64,000 nucleotides of DNA from CAVTLG01 sp963802635 (GCA_963802635.1 CAWDJJ010000001.1:2418001-2482000); one strand, 5' to 3'. Shown: positions 34,864 to 43,690, counted from the stretch's first letter. Program-made: numbers and translations. Notes: generated from the sequence alone by a model not told the origin.

Positions 34864-35667
34864 ATGCTAGAACTACTTGAACAACTCTTTCGGCATGTGC
34901 GTTCTTACGCACAATCCGAGCGCTACGACCGCAAACAGGTCTATGCGCGGTCCGCCAAGCACATAACCATGCAGTTCGACCGTGATGCTGAAGATATCAT
35001 TATCAACGAACTCACCGAAAGTGGCATTGGCTTCGAGATCATTACAGAAGAGCGACCTACTTTTAGTACCAGCGAAGCTCCTCCCTACCGTATCGTTGTT
35101 GACCCCATCGATGGCTCAGATAACGTCGAGCGCGGTATTATGACTGCCTCTGTAGCACTCGCCGTGCTGCCGATTGACGCACCGGTCTTACCCGAACACG
35201 TACAGTGGGCGCTGGTCGGCGAACTTTTTAGTGGTATCGTCTACGAGGCACAACGTGGCGGAGGAGCATTTCGCAATGGACGACGCTGCCAGACCAGTAC
35301 AAATACAACGCTCCAGGACAGTTTAATCGGTATCAACCTGGATGGTAGAAATCAGCACGCCGTGAAAGCGCTGCTGACCGAAGATCCTACTCCAGCGATG
35401 GTTCGCCGCTCAGGTAGTTCCGCCATAGATAGCGTTTATGTAGCCAGCGGAACCTATGATGCCTATATCGATATTGACAACGAAATTACCGGCGAATCCT
35501 TCCTGGCCTCCGCCAACATTGTCCTGGAAGCCGGAGGGATCGTCAGCGACCACACCGGAAATCCGTTGCGTCCAATAGCAAACCTGACCGAAAAGTTCTC
35601 ACTGGTGCTGGCAGCGAACAAGAAACTGCATCACGAAATCATCAACAAAATCAAGGAAGCTGAATAG
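34864..35667 (+). CDS. Inositol-monophosphatase-family phosphatase
   Basis: 267 residues. Metal-site motifs of the FIG superfamily are present: the EERP loop, VVDPIDGSDNVERG (DPxDGS), and a late segment in place of the WDxAAG motif (ITGESFLASANIVLEAGGIVSD), where the usual Trp-Asp is not clear. It is a Mg-dependent phosphomonoesterase acting on inositol phosphate, fructose-1,6-bisphosphate or PAP; the substrate cannot be told. It starts 111 bases after the methyltransferase and may be independent. Repeat copy D follows 33 bp after the stop. Confidence 0.82.
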   Translation: MLELLEQLFRHVRSYAQSERYDRKQVYARSAKHITMQFDRDAEDIIINELTESGIGFEIITEERPTFSTSEAPPYRIVVDPIDGSDNVERGIMTASVALAVLPIDAPVLPEHVQWALVGELFSGIVYEAQRGGGAFRNGRRCQTSTNTTLQDSLIGINLDGRNQHAVKALLTEDPTPAMVRRSGSSAIDSVYVASGTYDAYIDIDNEITGESFLASANIVLEAGGIVSDHTGNPLRPIANLTEKFSLVLAANKKLHHEIINKIKEAE

Positions 35668-35699
35668 CATGTAACGCCGCTGCTCACGCCTACTAAAGG

Positions 35700-35820
35700 T
35701 AATACCCATATGCATTCAGTCAACTGGCTGAATAGCATGTGCTATTTTGTCAGGGACATTGTTACGTAGAAGAGCATTGTTTCGCTGAAATAGATAGAGC
35801 ATCCAATGCATATGGGTATA
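35700..35820 (+). repeat. Dispersed repeat, derived copy D with 15-bp terminal inverted repeats
   Basis: ATACCCATATGCATT (35702-35716) and AATGCATATGGGTAT (35805-35819) are perfect reverse complements. Here the left flank of the family occurs at both ends in inverted order. The interior has ATTCAG/CTGAAT and a longer GCTATTT/AAATAG pairing, but not the AAC-TA-TCA junction. Confidence 0.8.
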
Positions 35821-35834
35821 CTTCCTTTTTCTTT

Positions 35835-35855
35835 GATCCGTATGAGGATACCGCA
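35835..35855 (+). repeat. Second dispersed motif, copy 2
   Basis: Reads ATCCGTATGAGGATACCGCA after a G. It matches 20 of 21 bases of the 24003-24023 copy (minus strand) and 18 of 21 of 42051-42071. It lies 26 bases before the L,D-transpeptidase start. Confidence 0.6.
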
Positions 35856-35880
35856 ACACGTAGCAAGAGGTCATAAGCCT

Positions 35881-37002
35881 ATGCGGCATATATACAGCAC
35901 ATCGTCCAAGCACGCCACACACAGACCTTTCTCAGTGGTCTTCCTGAGTGCAGTCACGCTCAGTCTCCTGTTAGGTGCCTGTAGCATGCTAGACAACGGG
36001 CATGAGATGGCGAAAACCGCTTCATCAACAGCGCCCCAGCAGTTGCCTATCACAACAACATTGCAAGAGCAGGCTACGAGCGAACTGCAAACCTTTCAGC
36101 AATGGATCACCTTAACTAAACAGTATGGCGGCAATGTACATGCTATGCGGCAACAATATATGCTTGATCAACACGCGCTGCAAAGCGCTCGCACGGCAAC
36201 GAGCTATCAAGCGGTACTGGCAACGCTCAACACACAGATAGACGCCGTCCAAATTCCTGTTATGCGCGTGGAAGCGCAGAGCCTGCAGCAAGAGTTACAA
36301 CGAGAGGTCTCTCGTTGGGGTCAACAACATACCTACTACGATGCCTATAACGACACCACCTACCCATTAGGGTATGAATACGGCGAGAATGGCATCGGTA
36401 GCTGGGTACAAAATGACCTGAGCACCGCGCAGACTCTTGCCGACTATCAGCAGGCCATTGAAAATCTCAATATGTACCTGTTCAATTTTCAGGCTATGAT
36501 GACCAATACCAGCGATACAACGCCTTACAATCAACCACATAAAACGGATCTGCAACTGCTCCAGCAAAATAACGATATGGCGGGTAAAGCCGTGATCGTC
36601 TCATTATCAGAGCAAGCTATGCGTGTGTATGCCACTGGTCGCCTGGTCAAAGCCTTCCTGGTGACAACGGGACGCCCAGATCGACCAAGCATTCCAGGCG
36701 TCTGGTGGGTTGAAGTCAAACAGTCACCAACGCTTTTCAAAGCGGGCGTTCCACCATCGAACCCAAACTGGTATCCCGACACCCCTATCAATTACGCGAT
36801 GCAGTATCATAGCAATGGTTACTTTCTGCATGATAGCTGGTGGCGTGGCGACTATGGTCCTGGCACAAACTTTCCCCACGCTGACCCAAGTGGAGGTAGC
36901 TATTCATCACAGGGTTCTCATGGCTGCGTCAACCTCTCCAAGGCTAACGCAGGATGGCTCTATAATTTTGTAGACCTGTATACGCCAGTCATCATTTATT
37001 AG
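35881..37002 (+). CDS. L,D-transpeptidase (YkuD) lipoprotein
   Basis: 373 residues from ATG 35881, nine bases after AGAGGT. The signal region has lipobox LLLGAC followed by Ser, so it is probably lipid-anchored. Residues about 45-230 are helical (possible coiled coil). The C-terminal YkuD domain (about 240-373) has KAVIVSLSEQAMRVYATG, the substrate-binding YFLHDSW region and the catalytic SHGCVNLSKANAGWLYNFV. It makes 3-3 peptidoglycan crosslinks or attaches proteins to the wall. The longer frame from 35806 is rejected because it starts inside the repeat. Confidence 0.92.
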   Translation: MRHIYSTSSKHATHRPFSVVFLSAVTLSLLLGACSMLDNGHEMAKTASSTAPQQLPITTTLQEQATSELQTFQQWITLTKQYGGNVHAMRQQYMLDQHALQSARTATSYQAVLATLNTQIDAVQIPVMRVEAQSLQQELQREVSRWGQQHTYYDAYNDTTYPLGYEYGENGIGSWVQNDLSTAQTLADYQQAIENLNMYLFNFQAMMTNTSDTTPYNQPHKTDLQLLQQNNDMAGKAVIVSLSEQAMRVYATGRLVKAFLVTTGRPDRPSIPGVWWVEVKQSPTLFKAGVPPSNPNWYPDTPINYAMQYHSNGYFLHDSWWRGDYGPGTNFPHADPSGGSYSSQGSHGCVNLSKANAGWLYNFVDLYTPVIIY

Positions 37003-37100
37003 TATGCCGATGTCCCATACATAACTCTATTTGGGGGAGCAGGTTATAACGAAAGTAGAAGAGTTTCTACCCGCTCCAAAATACTATCGCCTGACTACCA

Positions 37101-37129
37101 TATATTGCCTTGCATTCAGATGGGTAATA
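37101..37129 (-). repeat. Minimal collapsed copy of the dispersed repeat
   Basis: Read on the minus strand, the left flank TATTACCCAT is joined directly to the right end CTGAATGCAAGGCAATATA, with the whole junction missing. It looks like a deletion product and shows the two ends in correct relative order. Confidence 0.7.
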
Positions 37130-37186
37130 GTGCCAGTCGATACATCTCTATCGAAACACAAAACAAACACAGAAGGGAAATGACGC

Positions 37187-38890
37187 TTGCGGCACATCCA
37201 GCGGGAAAGTATTCATGCAGCTTTGGCTCTTTTACTTGGCCCTGAAACCACCTATGCTCTGCGCTTACGGGCCACACGTCGCCTGGCAAGGCAGGGTCCT
37301 GACGTATTGCCAATGTTGCTACAGACACTCAATCATTATCCAGAGATTCTCTCACCAGGCTGGCCCTGGCGACCTCCACAATATGAGCAGTGCAGCCGCC
37401 TTCTGCTCCATCTTAGCCAGAGCGCGCGGGTGAGCCTGGCAGCCATGATGCAACCACCGCTGCTCACGGAAAGCGCAGGTCCCGTGCTCTGGATCTGTGT
37501 GCTGGCCGCAACAAGTCTCGTCCCTCATAGCGATTATGAAGCCTTACTTTGCACAGGACTCGAAACACCCTGGATAACGGTGCGCGGTGAGGCCGCGCAA
37601 GCTCTGGCAATCCGCGCCAGTAAGACAGCACTGCACCAGGCGACGCTCATCAGTTTGCAAGCGCACCAGGGTACAGAAGAAGCTTACCCCGTCCGCCTGA
37701 CGGTTGCGCATGCATTACTCAACAGCAACGAGCCTCTCGGACTGGCAACACTTATGCAATGCATGGATTCCCAGACCCCCCTAGCCATACGCAGAGCTGC
37801 TGCCTTCATCCTGGCAACAGAGTTACCAAAGCAGTTTTCATTCTCGCAACACGAACAATTGACGACGCTCTTACTCAGATCGCTCAGTAACACCGATAAC
37901 GAGCTAGCACAACAAGCTGCTCACGCGCTGGGGAAAATCGCGGTACCTGCTACGTTACCCGCGCTCGCTGCACAGCTTGCCAGCGTGCGTCCTCAAACAC
38001 AGATTATTGCGCTCACGGTCTTAGAAGAAATAACACCACGTCAGCCTATGCGCCAGGCAATGCACCAGTTGCAGATCCCGGCGCAGATCTTACCGCTGCT
38101 CACCTCAGCCCACGCCGAGCTACGCCAACAAGCTAGCTATACACTCGCTGCCTGCGGAGGTGAATATGTTGCCGCTGCGCTTGGCACAATCGTATTGAAC
38201 AAAGATCATCCTGGCTATCTTGAAGCCATTGAAAGCCTGCGCCAGTTGCCAGATGCGCTCTGTGTCCCTTTGCGCGACCACGTTGTACGCTGGCTGCTGA
38301 GTGCTTTATCCTCTCAGCAAGAAAGAGCGCAGGTAGCTGCACTTGACTCGCTGGCATACTTGTTATGGCAGGCACACATGCAAAATCAGCAACACGCTCT
38401 GCAAACTATGTGCCAGGAGATCACACATGGCGAGACCACCACATACTTGTTTACTGCTGAGAGCGCCCGCGTGCGCCAGCGAACAGTAGCATTGTTACCA
38501 TTGCTAAGTATCTGCGGTATAGATGATCTTCGCCCACAGTTCTGCCATATTTTGCTGACAGACAACAATGGGAAAGTGCGCGCGAGTATGGCTCGTGTCT
38601 ATGGACAACTGGCGGCACGTTGGGCCATCCCTGATCTGCTACAAGCGCTGTTGGATGACGATGAACAGGTGGCTCTGACAGCCCTTAGCGCACTGGGACT
38701 GGTGGCGACGATGGACGATGCTATTGCAGTCTATGTAGTAACTGAGCTGACCTGCTATCAGAATACAAGGAATCCAGCCGCACGTATGCTGGCCGATGAG
38801 GCGCGGCGTATCTTAAAGCTATGGCAGCAGCCAGAAAAAGGTTCTGAGGAAAAACAGTTGCATCGTAAGCGGCGAACCTCTATACTATGA
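37187..38890 (+). CDS. HEAT-repeat protein
   Basis: 567 residues. TTG 37187 is used, eight bases after AAGGGA; an out-of-frame ATG at 37180 stops early. Most of the sequence is helical HEAT-type pairs (for example NELAQQAAHALGKIAVPATLPALAAQL and NGKVRASMARVYGQLAARWAIPDLLQALLDDDEQVALTALSALGLVA), making a curved scaffold for protein contacts. There is no catalytic motif. The stop overlaps the start of the CcdA-like gene in an ATGA arrangement, so the two are translationally coupled. Confidence 0.88.
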   Translation: MRHIQRESIHAALALLLGPETTYALRLRATRRLARQGPDVLPMLLQTLNHYPEILSPGWPWRPPQYEQCSRLLLHLSQSARVSLAAMMQPPLLTESAGPVLWICVLAATSLVPHSDYEALLCTGLETPWITVRGEAAQALAIRASKTALHQATLISLQAHQGTEEAYPVRLTVAHALLNSNEPLGLATLMQCMDSQTPLAIRRAAAFILATELPKQFSFSQHEQLTTLLLRSLSNTDNELAQQAAHALGKIAVPATLPALAAQLASVRPQTQIIALTVLEEITPRQPMRQAMHQLQIPAQILPLLTSAHAELRQQASYTLAACGGEYVAAALGTIVLNKDHPGYLEAIESLRQLPDALCVPLRDHVVRWLLSALSSQQERAQVAALDSLAYLLWQAHMQNQQHALQTMCQEITHGETTTYLFTAESARVRQRTVALLPLLSICGIDDLRPQFCHILLTDNNGKVRASMARVYGQLAARWAIPDLLQALLDDDEQVALTALSALGLVATMDDAIAVYVVTELTCYQNTRNPAARMLADEARRILKLWQQPEKGSEEKQLHRKRRTSIL

Positions 38891-39654
38891 GAGAAGAACT
38901 ATTTTGCTTGTGGGAGACGGCATCAGGCATGACTTCAGCACAAATCAACCTGGGATTGGCTTTTCTGGCGGGGGTAGCATCCTTTGTTTCACCTTGCGTT
39001 TTGCCACTGGTTCCTATCTATCTAGCTCAGCTCGTAGGACAAAGCGTCTATCAAGCTGCCAATGCACAAAAAGATTTGACTATACGGGTGATTACCTTTC
39101 TGCATGCCATCACATTTGTCTTTGGCTTCACACTCTCGTTCGTTGCGCTTGGCGCGACTGCCAGTGAGCTGGGGAGTTTCCTGCATGCCCATCTGCGGTT
39201 GCTGCAGGAGATTGGTGGCATCGTGCTCATCATCGCCGGACTGCACTTTATCGGCTTGCTCAAATTGCCGTTCCTCTACCGGCAAAAACGTTTTACCTTC
39301 CAGCCAGAAAGGCCCAGTTATCCAGCCTCATTTCTGACTGGTGTCATTTTTGCCATAGCCTGGACACCGTGTATCGGACCCATCCTGAGTCCTATTTTGA
39401 TACTCGCCGGAAGTACGGCAACGCTGCAGAAAGGTGTCTGGTTGCTTCTAGCCTACTCGATGGGGCTGGGCGTCCCGTTTATCTTGCTGGGCCTGGGTCT
39501 CAACTGGCTAAGCCGTATTCTGAAATGGTTAAAGCCTCACCTGGGCAAAATCGAGCTAGGAACCGGTGTGCTGATGATCGCAGTAGGAGTAATCATCTTT
39601 TTCCACATGTTGAGCTACTTCAATCAATATTTCAACATCGGTATCAATGTGTGA
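38887..39654 (+). CDS. ccdA: CcdA-type cytochrome c biogenesis / thiol-disulfide membrane protein
   Basis: 255 residues with six membrane helices. The two redox cysteines sit in FVSPCVLPLVPIYLAQL (about residue 37) and AIAWTPCIGPILSPILIL, as in CcdA. It moves electrons from cytoplasmic thioredoxin to extracytoplasmic thiols. ATG 38887 overlaps the HEAT gene stop; ATG 38929 is an alternative. The DUF2085 gene follows after 36 bases, so 37187-40503 looks like a three-gene operon. Confidence 0.92.
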   Translation: MREELFCLWETASGMTSAQINLGLAFLAGVASFVSPCVLPLVPIYLAQLVGQSVYQAANAQKDLTIRVITFLHAITFVFGFTLSFVALGATASELGSFLHAHLRLLQEIGGIVLIIAGLHFIGLLKLPFLYRQKRFTFQPERPSYPASFLTGVIFAIAWTPCIGPILSPILILAGSTATLQKGVWLLLAYSMGLGVPFILLGLGLNWLSRILKWLKPHLGKIELGTGVLMIAVGVIIFFHMLSYFNQYFNIGINV

Positions 39655-39690
39655 TATCCATATAGAGGCAATGCTTTTGAGGATTTTGAT

Positions 39691-40503
39691 GTGGAACAAC
39701 GCGTGCGTACAACACAGACAACACTTCTGTTGCCCTGGATAATCGGTGGAAGCATACTCCTTCTCGCGTTACTTGCGACGCTGGTGTTTTTGCCAGAGAC
39801 AACACTATTGGCTGGTCTGCGCTGGTTAGATAGCGGAATCTGTGCTCAATTAGCGACACACTCTTTCTTTCCGGGTGGTCAGCAACTGCCTCTGTGTGCC
39901 CGCAATACAGGCATTTACCTGGGGTTTCTGGCAACGCTCGTCACACTCTATGCTACTGGACGGGGACGTGCGCAACAACTCCCACCCTGGCCTATCTTCA
40001 TCCTGCTTGTCTGTGGCATTGCTTTTTTAGCCATTGACGGCTTCAACTCATTTCTGCTTGATCTCGGTCAGCCTCACCTCTACCAACCACAAAATCTCCT
40101 CCGACTGGCAAGCGGACTGATGACTGGTCTGGCAATGGGCGCGCTTATTCTCCCAATACTCAACCGCCTGCTCTGGTGCGCATATGACGAACAGCGCACC
40201 GTTCCCAACTGGCAAACCCTGTTGTTGCTCTTTCTACCCATACTGATCATCTGCTTCTTTGCCGTAGCATCACAGAGTAGCCTTGTACTCTATCCCGTCG
40301 CACTACTCAGTACACTGGGACTCGTGACAGCATTGGGTAGCGTCAATCTCATCATCGTGACGGCGATCAGCAGGCGTGAACAGAGCTTCGTCACCTACCG
40401 TGAATTCCTGCCATTCTTCAGCATAGCCACCATATGCGCCATTGTAGAATTGCTCGCACTGGCACAAGGCAAATTTCTGCTACTCAAAGCATGCGGACTA
40501 TAG
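39691..40503 (+). CDS. DUF2085 membrane protein
   Basis: 270 residues, about seven membrane helices, starting at GTG 39691 eight bases after GAGG. The family block is clear: PLCARNTGIYLGFL early, then DGFNSFLLDLGQPHLYQPQNLLRLASGLMTGLAMGALI. Function unknown. Three cysteines near the first loop (SGICAQ, PLCARN) and the neighbouring CcdA gene hint at a membrane thiol context, which is inference. Confidence 0.82.
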   Translation: MEQRVRTTQTTLLLPWIIGGSILLLALLATLVFLPETTLLAGLRWLDSGICAQLATHSFFPGGQQLPLCARNTGIYLGFLATLVTLYATGRGRAQQLPPWPIFILLVCGIAFLAIDGFNSFLLDLGQPHLYQPQNLLRLASGLMTGLAMGALILPILNRLLWCAYDEQRTVPNWQTLLLLFLPILIICFFAVASQSSLVLYPVALLSTLGLVTALGSVNLIIVTAISRREQSFVTYREFLPFFSIATICAIVELLALAQGKFLLLKACGL

Positions 40504-40523
40504 CAGGAACACCAGAACAACCG

Positions 40524-40814
40524 TTAGCGCCCAGCCAGATCCGCGAGGATCTCCTTCTCCAGTTCTGAATCGATAGGAATATGCTCACCACGAGCCAGCC
40601 GCATCACGGCCTCACGCAAATGTTCCGGTGCGTGCACAATCGTACAACGCTCATGAATAAGTCTTTTCACACACAGATCAAAATGAAAACGGCACCCACA
40701 ATGCGGGCAACCCTCAAGGTGCTGCTGCACAATCACAATCTCTTCAGCACTGAGTTCTCGATCAATATAGAGATGAAGACGTGCCGTTGTTTCAACACAG
40801 TCCAGACATTCCAT
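40524..40814 (-). CDS. Zinc-finger anti-sigma factor (RsrA/ChrR-type ZAS)
   Basis: 96 residues. The ZAS motif is visible: LHLYIDRELSAEEIVIVQQHLEGCPHCGCRF, with HxxxCxxC, plus further cysteines at the N-terminus (MECLDCVE) and LCVKRL, as in redox-sensing anti-sigma factors. It would hold the ECF sigma factor encoded divergently at 41197 and release it on thiol oxidation. The pair is separated by about 380 bp containing repeat copy C. Confidence 0.88.
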   Translation of the reverse strand: MECLDCVETTARLHLYIDRELSAEEIVIVQQHLEGCPHCGCRFHFDLCVKRLIHERCTIVHAPEHLREAVMRLARGEHIPIDSELEKEILADLAGR

Positions 40815-40981
40815 AAAAACTTCTCCTACGCTAGCTCACCATATATCTGATCATTCTAACATAATATGTAGCCCTTTCATTCCCGCGGTCCGTGAATAGA
40901 GTTCCAGTGCGTCGTACGCTTATATATATCACTTGCTACACACTCATAGTGCACTGAACAATCCGGTTCAGCACGGTTTAA

Positions 40982-41118
40982 CACCCATAGGCATTCAGAA
41001 ACGAGGCTGTCGCCTCTGCTTGAGAGTCCGCCACAAACGCCACTGACGTGGCTAGCCTTCGGCTCATGTGGCGGAGCGGAGTGCGCCTAGCGGCTCATCT
41101 GAATGCAAGGCAATATAA
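40982..41118 (+). repeat. Dispersed three-way-junction repeat, copy C (nested)
   Basis: Outer P1 is GCATTCAGA (40991-40999) with TCTGAATGC (41098-41106), perfect. An AAC follows the left strand, then GAGGC-tgtc-GCCTC. A complete inner junction spans 41028-41074: P1 CCGCCACA/TGTGGCGG, AAC, P3 GCCAC-tgac-GTGGC, TA, P2 GCC-ttc-GGC, TCA. Right flank AAGGCAATATAA. It lies between the divergent sigma and anti-sigma genes. Confidence 0.87.
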
Positions 41119-41148
41119 CCCAGTGGCTATTGGGAATATGTGGTACTA

Positions 41149-41154
41149 TATAAT
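41149..41154 (+). promoter_or_regulatory. -10-like TATAAT upstream of the ECF sigma gene
   Basis: TATAAT lies about 43 bases before ATG 41197. A GGGAAT occurs upstream (SigR-like -35), but no GTT follows at the proper distance, so autoregulation is not shown. Confidence 0.4.
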
Positions 41155-41196
41155 CCAACACACCGCAGAAAAGAGGGGTGTTTAGAGGAGTCTTGA

Positions 41197-41868
41197 ATGC
41201 AGGAACAGCCAGATTTAGAGAAGCGATCTACGACAACACCAGCGCAAGCCTATACAGAAACACCAAGTATTCCGTCACTATCATCATCAACAAACACTGC
41301 GCCGACTGAAGATTTTGAGGCTGGCGTACTCGCACAACTCGATAGTCTCTATCGCACAGCCCTGCGTATGACGAACAATCCCCAGGAGGCTGAAGATCTG
41401 GTTCAGGAAACGATGCTTAAGGCTTTTCGTTTCTCTCAAACATACCAACCTGGCACCAATTTACGTGCATGGCTATTTCGTATCTTGAATACATCCGCTA
41501 TTAATCGCTATCGCAAGCAGGCGGCACACCCGAGTCCGGTTGCATTGCCTGAAGGTGAAGAATTTTATCTTTATAACCAGATCAGAGACCTGAGCGGGCA
41601 AGAATTGAACCAGGGCGCTGAAGATGAGGTATTGAGCCAGTATCTGGATGAAGATGTGTATAAAGCACTGAACGACCTCCCACCCAATTTCCGTATGGCT
41701 GTGATCCTTGCCGATATTGAGGGACTATCCTATAAGGAGATCGCCGAGGCTTTACAAATTCCCATTGGCACTGTGATGAGTCGCATTTCGCGCGCACGCC
41801 GGCAATTGCAAAAATCCTTGTGGCAATATGCAAAAGGTCAAGGCTATGTCAGAACGGAAGCGTCCTAA
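41197..41868 (+). CDS. ECF sigma factor (SigH/SigR-like)
   Basis: 223 residues. An extra 45-residue polar N-terminus precedes region 2 (LDSLYRTALRMTNNPQEAEDLVQETMLKAFRFSQTYQPGTNLRAWLFRILNTSAINRYRK). Region 4 is C-terminal (LNDLPPNFRMAVILADIEGLSYKEIAEALQIPIGTVMSRISRARRQLQKSL). The sequence style and the divergent ZAS anti-sigma gene fit the ECF group that responds to thiol oxidation. AGAGGAG precedes the start. Target promoters are not identified. Confidence 0.94.
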   Translation: MQEQPDLEKRSTTTPAQAYTETPSIPSLSSSTNTAPTEDFEAGVLAQLDSLYRTALRMTNNPQEAEDLVQETMLKAFRFSQTYQPGTNLRAWLFRILNTSAINRYRKQAAHPSPVALPEGEEFYLYNQIRDLSGQELNQGAEDEVLSQYLDEDVYKALNDLPPNFRMAVILADIEGLSYKEIAEALQIPIGTVMSRISRARRQLQKSLWQYAKGQGYVRTEAS

Positions 41869-42135
41869 ATAAAACAGCGAAACACACACGGGAAATGCTC
41901 ACCGTCTCAAGCTCAAAAGAACGTGAATTATCCGCAGGACATATGCCGTTTTATTTAGTGCCAAACCACTTGAAGTCTTCGGCATCGTTCGCGTAATATG
42001 CCCTCATCTGGGAGGCGCGGGAGGCGGCATCTGGTTTTCTCCATTCCATTGATTCGTCTGAGGATACTGCACTAGCAGCAAACTGGTAATGCAAGACCTT
42101 CCGCGCTGACTTCGCTGGTACACAATGAACCAGTT
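41869..42135. repeat. Intergenic region with second dispersed motif, copy 3 at 42051-42071
   Basis: Between convergent genes. It contains CGTCTGAGGATACTGCA, a 19-of-21 match to the motif at 24003-24023. No gene supported. Confidence 0.5.
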
Positions 42136-42405
42136 TTAAACTACTGGTTTCACAATCTGACGTACAACCTCTGAACCCGCACGGGTAATACGCACATTCA
42201 CACAACGTCTATCCATCATATCCACAGAACGCGTTACCAGTCCTTTGCGCTCCAGGCGGGCAATTGCTTTTGTTGCTGCTGCTGAACTTACCCCTAACGT
42301 AGACGCAACTTCCCCTACTAACCAATGTTCACGCCGTGCCAGGAAAGTCAGCACTTCTAATTGACGAGAGGTAATGTTAGCAGACATCCGGCGCATCATA
42401 GCCAT
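42136..42405 (-). CDS. MarR-type winged-helix regulator (short)
   Basis: 89 residues from ATG 42405, with AGGAGA seven bases upstream; an in-frame ATG at 42462 would add 19 residues. The winged helix is clear: SRQLEVLTFLARREHWLVGEVASTLGVSSAAATKAIARLERKGLVTRSVDMMDRRCVNVRITRAGSEVV. It is shorter than typical MarR proteins because the C-terminal dimer helices are missing. It probably binds an operator near its own gene or the divergent queuosine-salvage gene. A cysteine in DRRCVNV is a possible sensor. Confidence 0.82.
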   Translation of the reverse strand: MAMMRRMSANITSRQLEVLTFLARREHWLVGEVASTLGVSSAAATKAIARLERKGLVTRSVDMMDRRCVNVRITRAGSEVVRQIVKPVV

Positions 42406-42548
42406 ACACTCATCTCCTACATACTGGAATGCTCTCCGCATATACCTGCTATATGCTTCCATGAGATTTGACGTCTTCCCATAAACAATCGGGTACCACT
42501 CGCGTGGGGCTACACGCTTAAAAAATTCCGACTGAGGGTCAAAAGAGA

Positions 42549-42577
42549 TTGACGAAATGGCAGATTATCTGTAGAAT
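42549..42577 (+). promoter_or_regulatory. Promoter of the queuosine-salvage gene
   Basis: TTGACG (42549-42554) and TAGAAT (42572-42577) are exactly 17 bases apart. The predicted start is only about six bases before ATG 42590, so the mRNA is nearly leaderless, which agrees with the lack of a ribosome site. Confidence 0.72.
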
Positions 42578-42589
42578 CGAAGCAAGAAT

Positions 42590-43624
42590 ATGAGAGAGGC
42601 AAATTTTGTGGATTGGCTCGCTGATGAAGATAATCACTATACACTGCCCGCTCAAGACTCGCTTGGTGTTCTCAGCAGTACGCTCCCAGTGATAGAACAA
42701 AGCGCATATGTCTGGATCAATACAGATCAGGTGGAGTTACTGAGCGCACAGTGGATACGTGAAGCTGACAAACATACCGGGTCGCTGTGGGACAATCGTT
42801 ACCACTTTTTTGATGGTACCGAGCGTAGCGTCAACTGGCTACTGTTGCTGGATGCCTTGAATTTCTGCTTCTGGGCTGAAAAAGGTCAACCTCGCTGGAC
42901 CATCGATTATCAGGGTGAGACTTTAAACGGCTACTGGGCGGAAGCGGCAGCGCTGAAACGTGCAGTCGAGGAAGGACTTCCACTCTGGGATGCCAAGTAT
43001 CTGAGTCATATCACCAGCGATATCATCGCACATATCTTTCGTGGTCATGGCACGATACCGCTTTTTGAGCAACGTGTTGCCCATGCCCGTGAAGTGGGAC
43101 GCGTCCTGTTAGAGTGCTACGATGGTCAGTTTACGCATGCTATCGAGAAGGCCGAAAAAAACGCTGTCAAGCTCGCACTTCTGCTCACACAGGATTTCTC
43201 CTCTTTTTATGATGTAGCAAACTATCATACACATCCAGTGAAGTTTTTTAAACGCGCTCAGATCTGTGTTGCTGATCTTCATGGTGCATTTTCGGGGAAG
43301 GCATGGGGAGCATTGACAGACATTGATCAATTGACTATTTTTGCCGATTATAAACTCCCACAGGTATTGCGTCACGCGAAAGTGCTGAACTACCATCAAT
43401 CGTTAGCTCGGCGCGTGGATAATCAGGAATTGCTCGCAGCAGGTAGCGAGGAAGAAATTGAAATACGTGCGGGAACTATCTGGGCCTGTGAGTTGCTACG
43501 CCGCGCCATGCTGCGCCATGGCATCACCATCAGCGCGGCAGAAATTGACGAACGCCTCTGGCTAGCCAGTCAACAATCTCGCCTGATGCAGCCATATCAT
43601 CACACACGGACATTTTTTTATTAA
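42590..43624 (+). CDS. Queuosine salvage protein (DUF2419, queuosine 5-phosphate N-glycosylase)
   Basis: 344 residues, full length for DUF2419. Family blocks include WDNRYHFFDGTERSVNWLLLLDALNFCFW near the N-terminus, FFKRAQICVADLHGAFSG, DIDQLTIFADYKLPQVLRH and the C-terminal YHHTRTFFY. The family releases queuine from queuosine 5-phosphate, so the cell can recover the base for tRNA modification. It has its own promoter and almost no leader. Neither queuine transporter nor tgt genes are in the window. The MarR-type gene is divergent. Confidence 0.9.
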   Translation: MREANFVDWLADEDNHYTLPAQDSLGVLSSTLPVIEQSAYVWINTDQVELLSAQWIREADKHTGSLWDNRYHFFDGTERSVNWLLLLDALNFCFWAEKGQPRWTIDYQGETLNGYWAEAAALKRAVEEGLPLWDAKYLSHITSDIIAHIFRGHGTIPLFEQRVAHAREVGRVLLECYDGQFTHAIEKAEKNAVKLALLLTQDFSSFYDVANYHTHPVKFFKRAQICVADLHGAFSGKAWGALTDIDQLTIFADYKLPQVLRHAKVLNYHQSLARRVDNQELLAAGSEEEIEIRAGTIWACELLRRAMLRHGITISAAEIDERLWLASQQSRLMQPYHHTRTFFY

Positions 43625-43690
43625 GACAGTTGTCTCAGTCAAATATAGTAAGTAGTAGATACTCTTAGCAAACCAGTTACTGATAAATTT

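Noticed and set aside
37180..37250. ATG start for the HEAT-repeat gene at 37180
   Set aside because: Out of frame with the long gene and stops within about 20 codons; TTG 37187 has the ribosome site.
41120..41196. SigR-type autoregulated promoter
   Set aside because: GGGAAT is present but no GTT follows at 15-18 bases.
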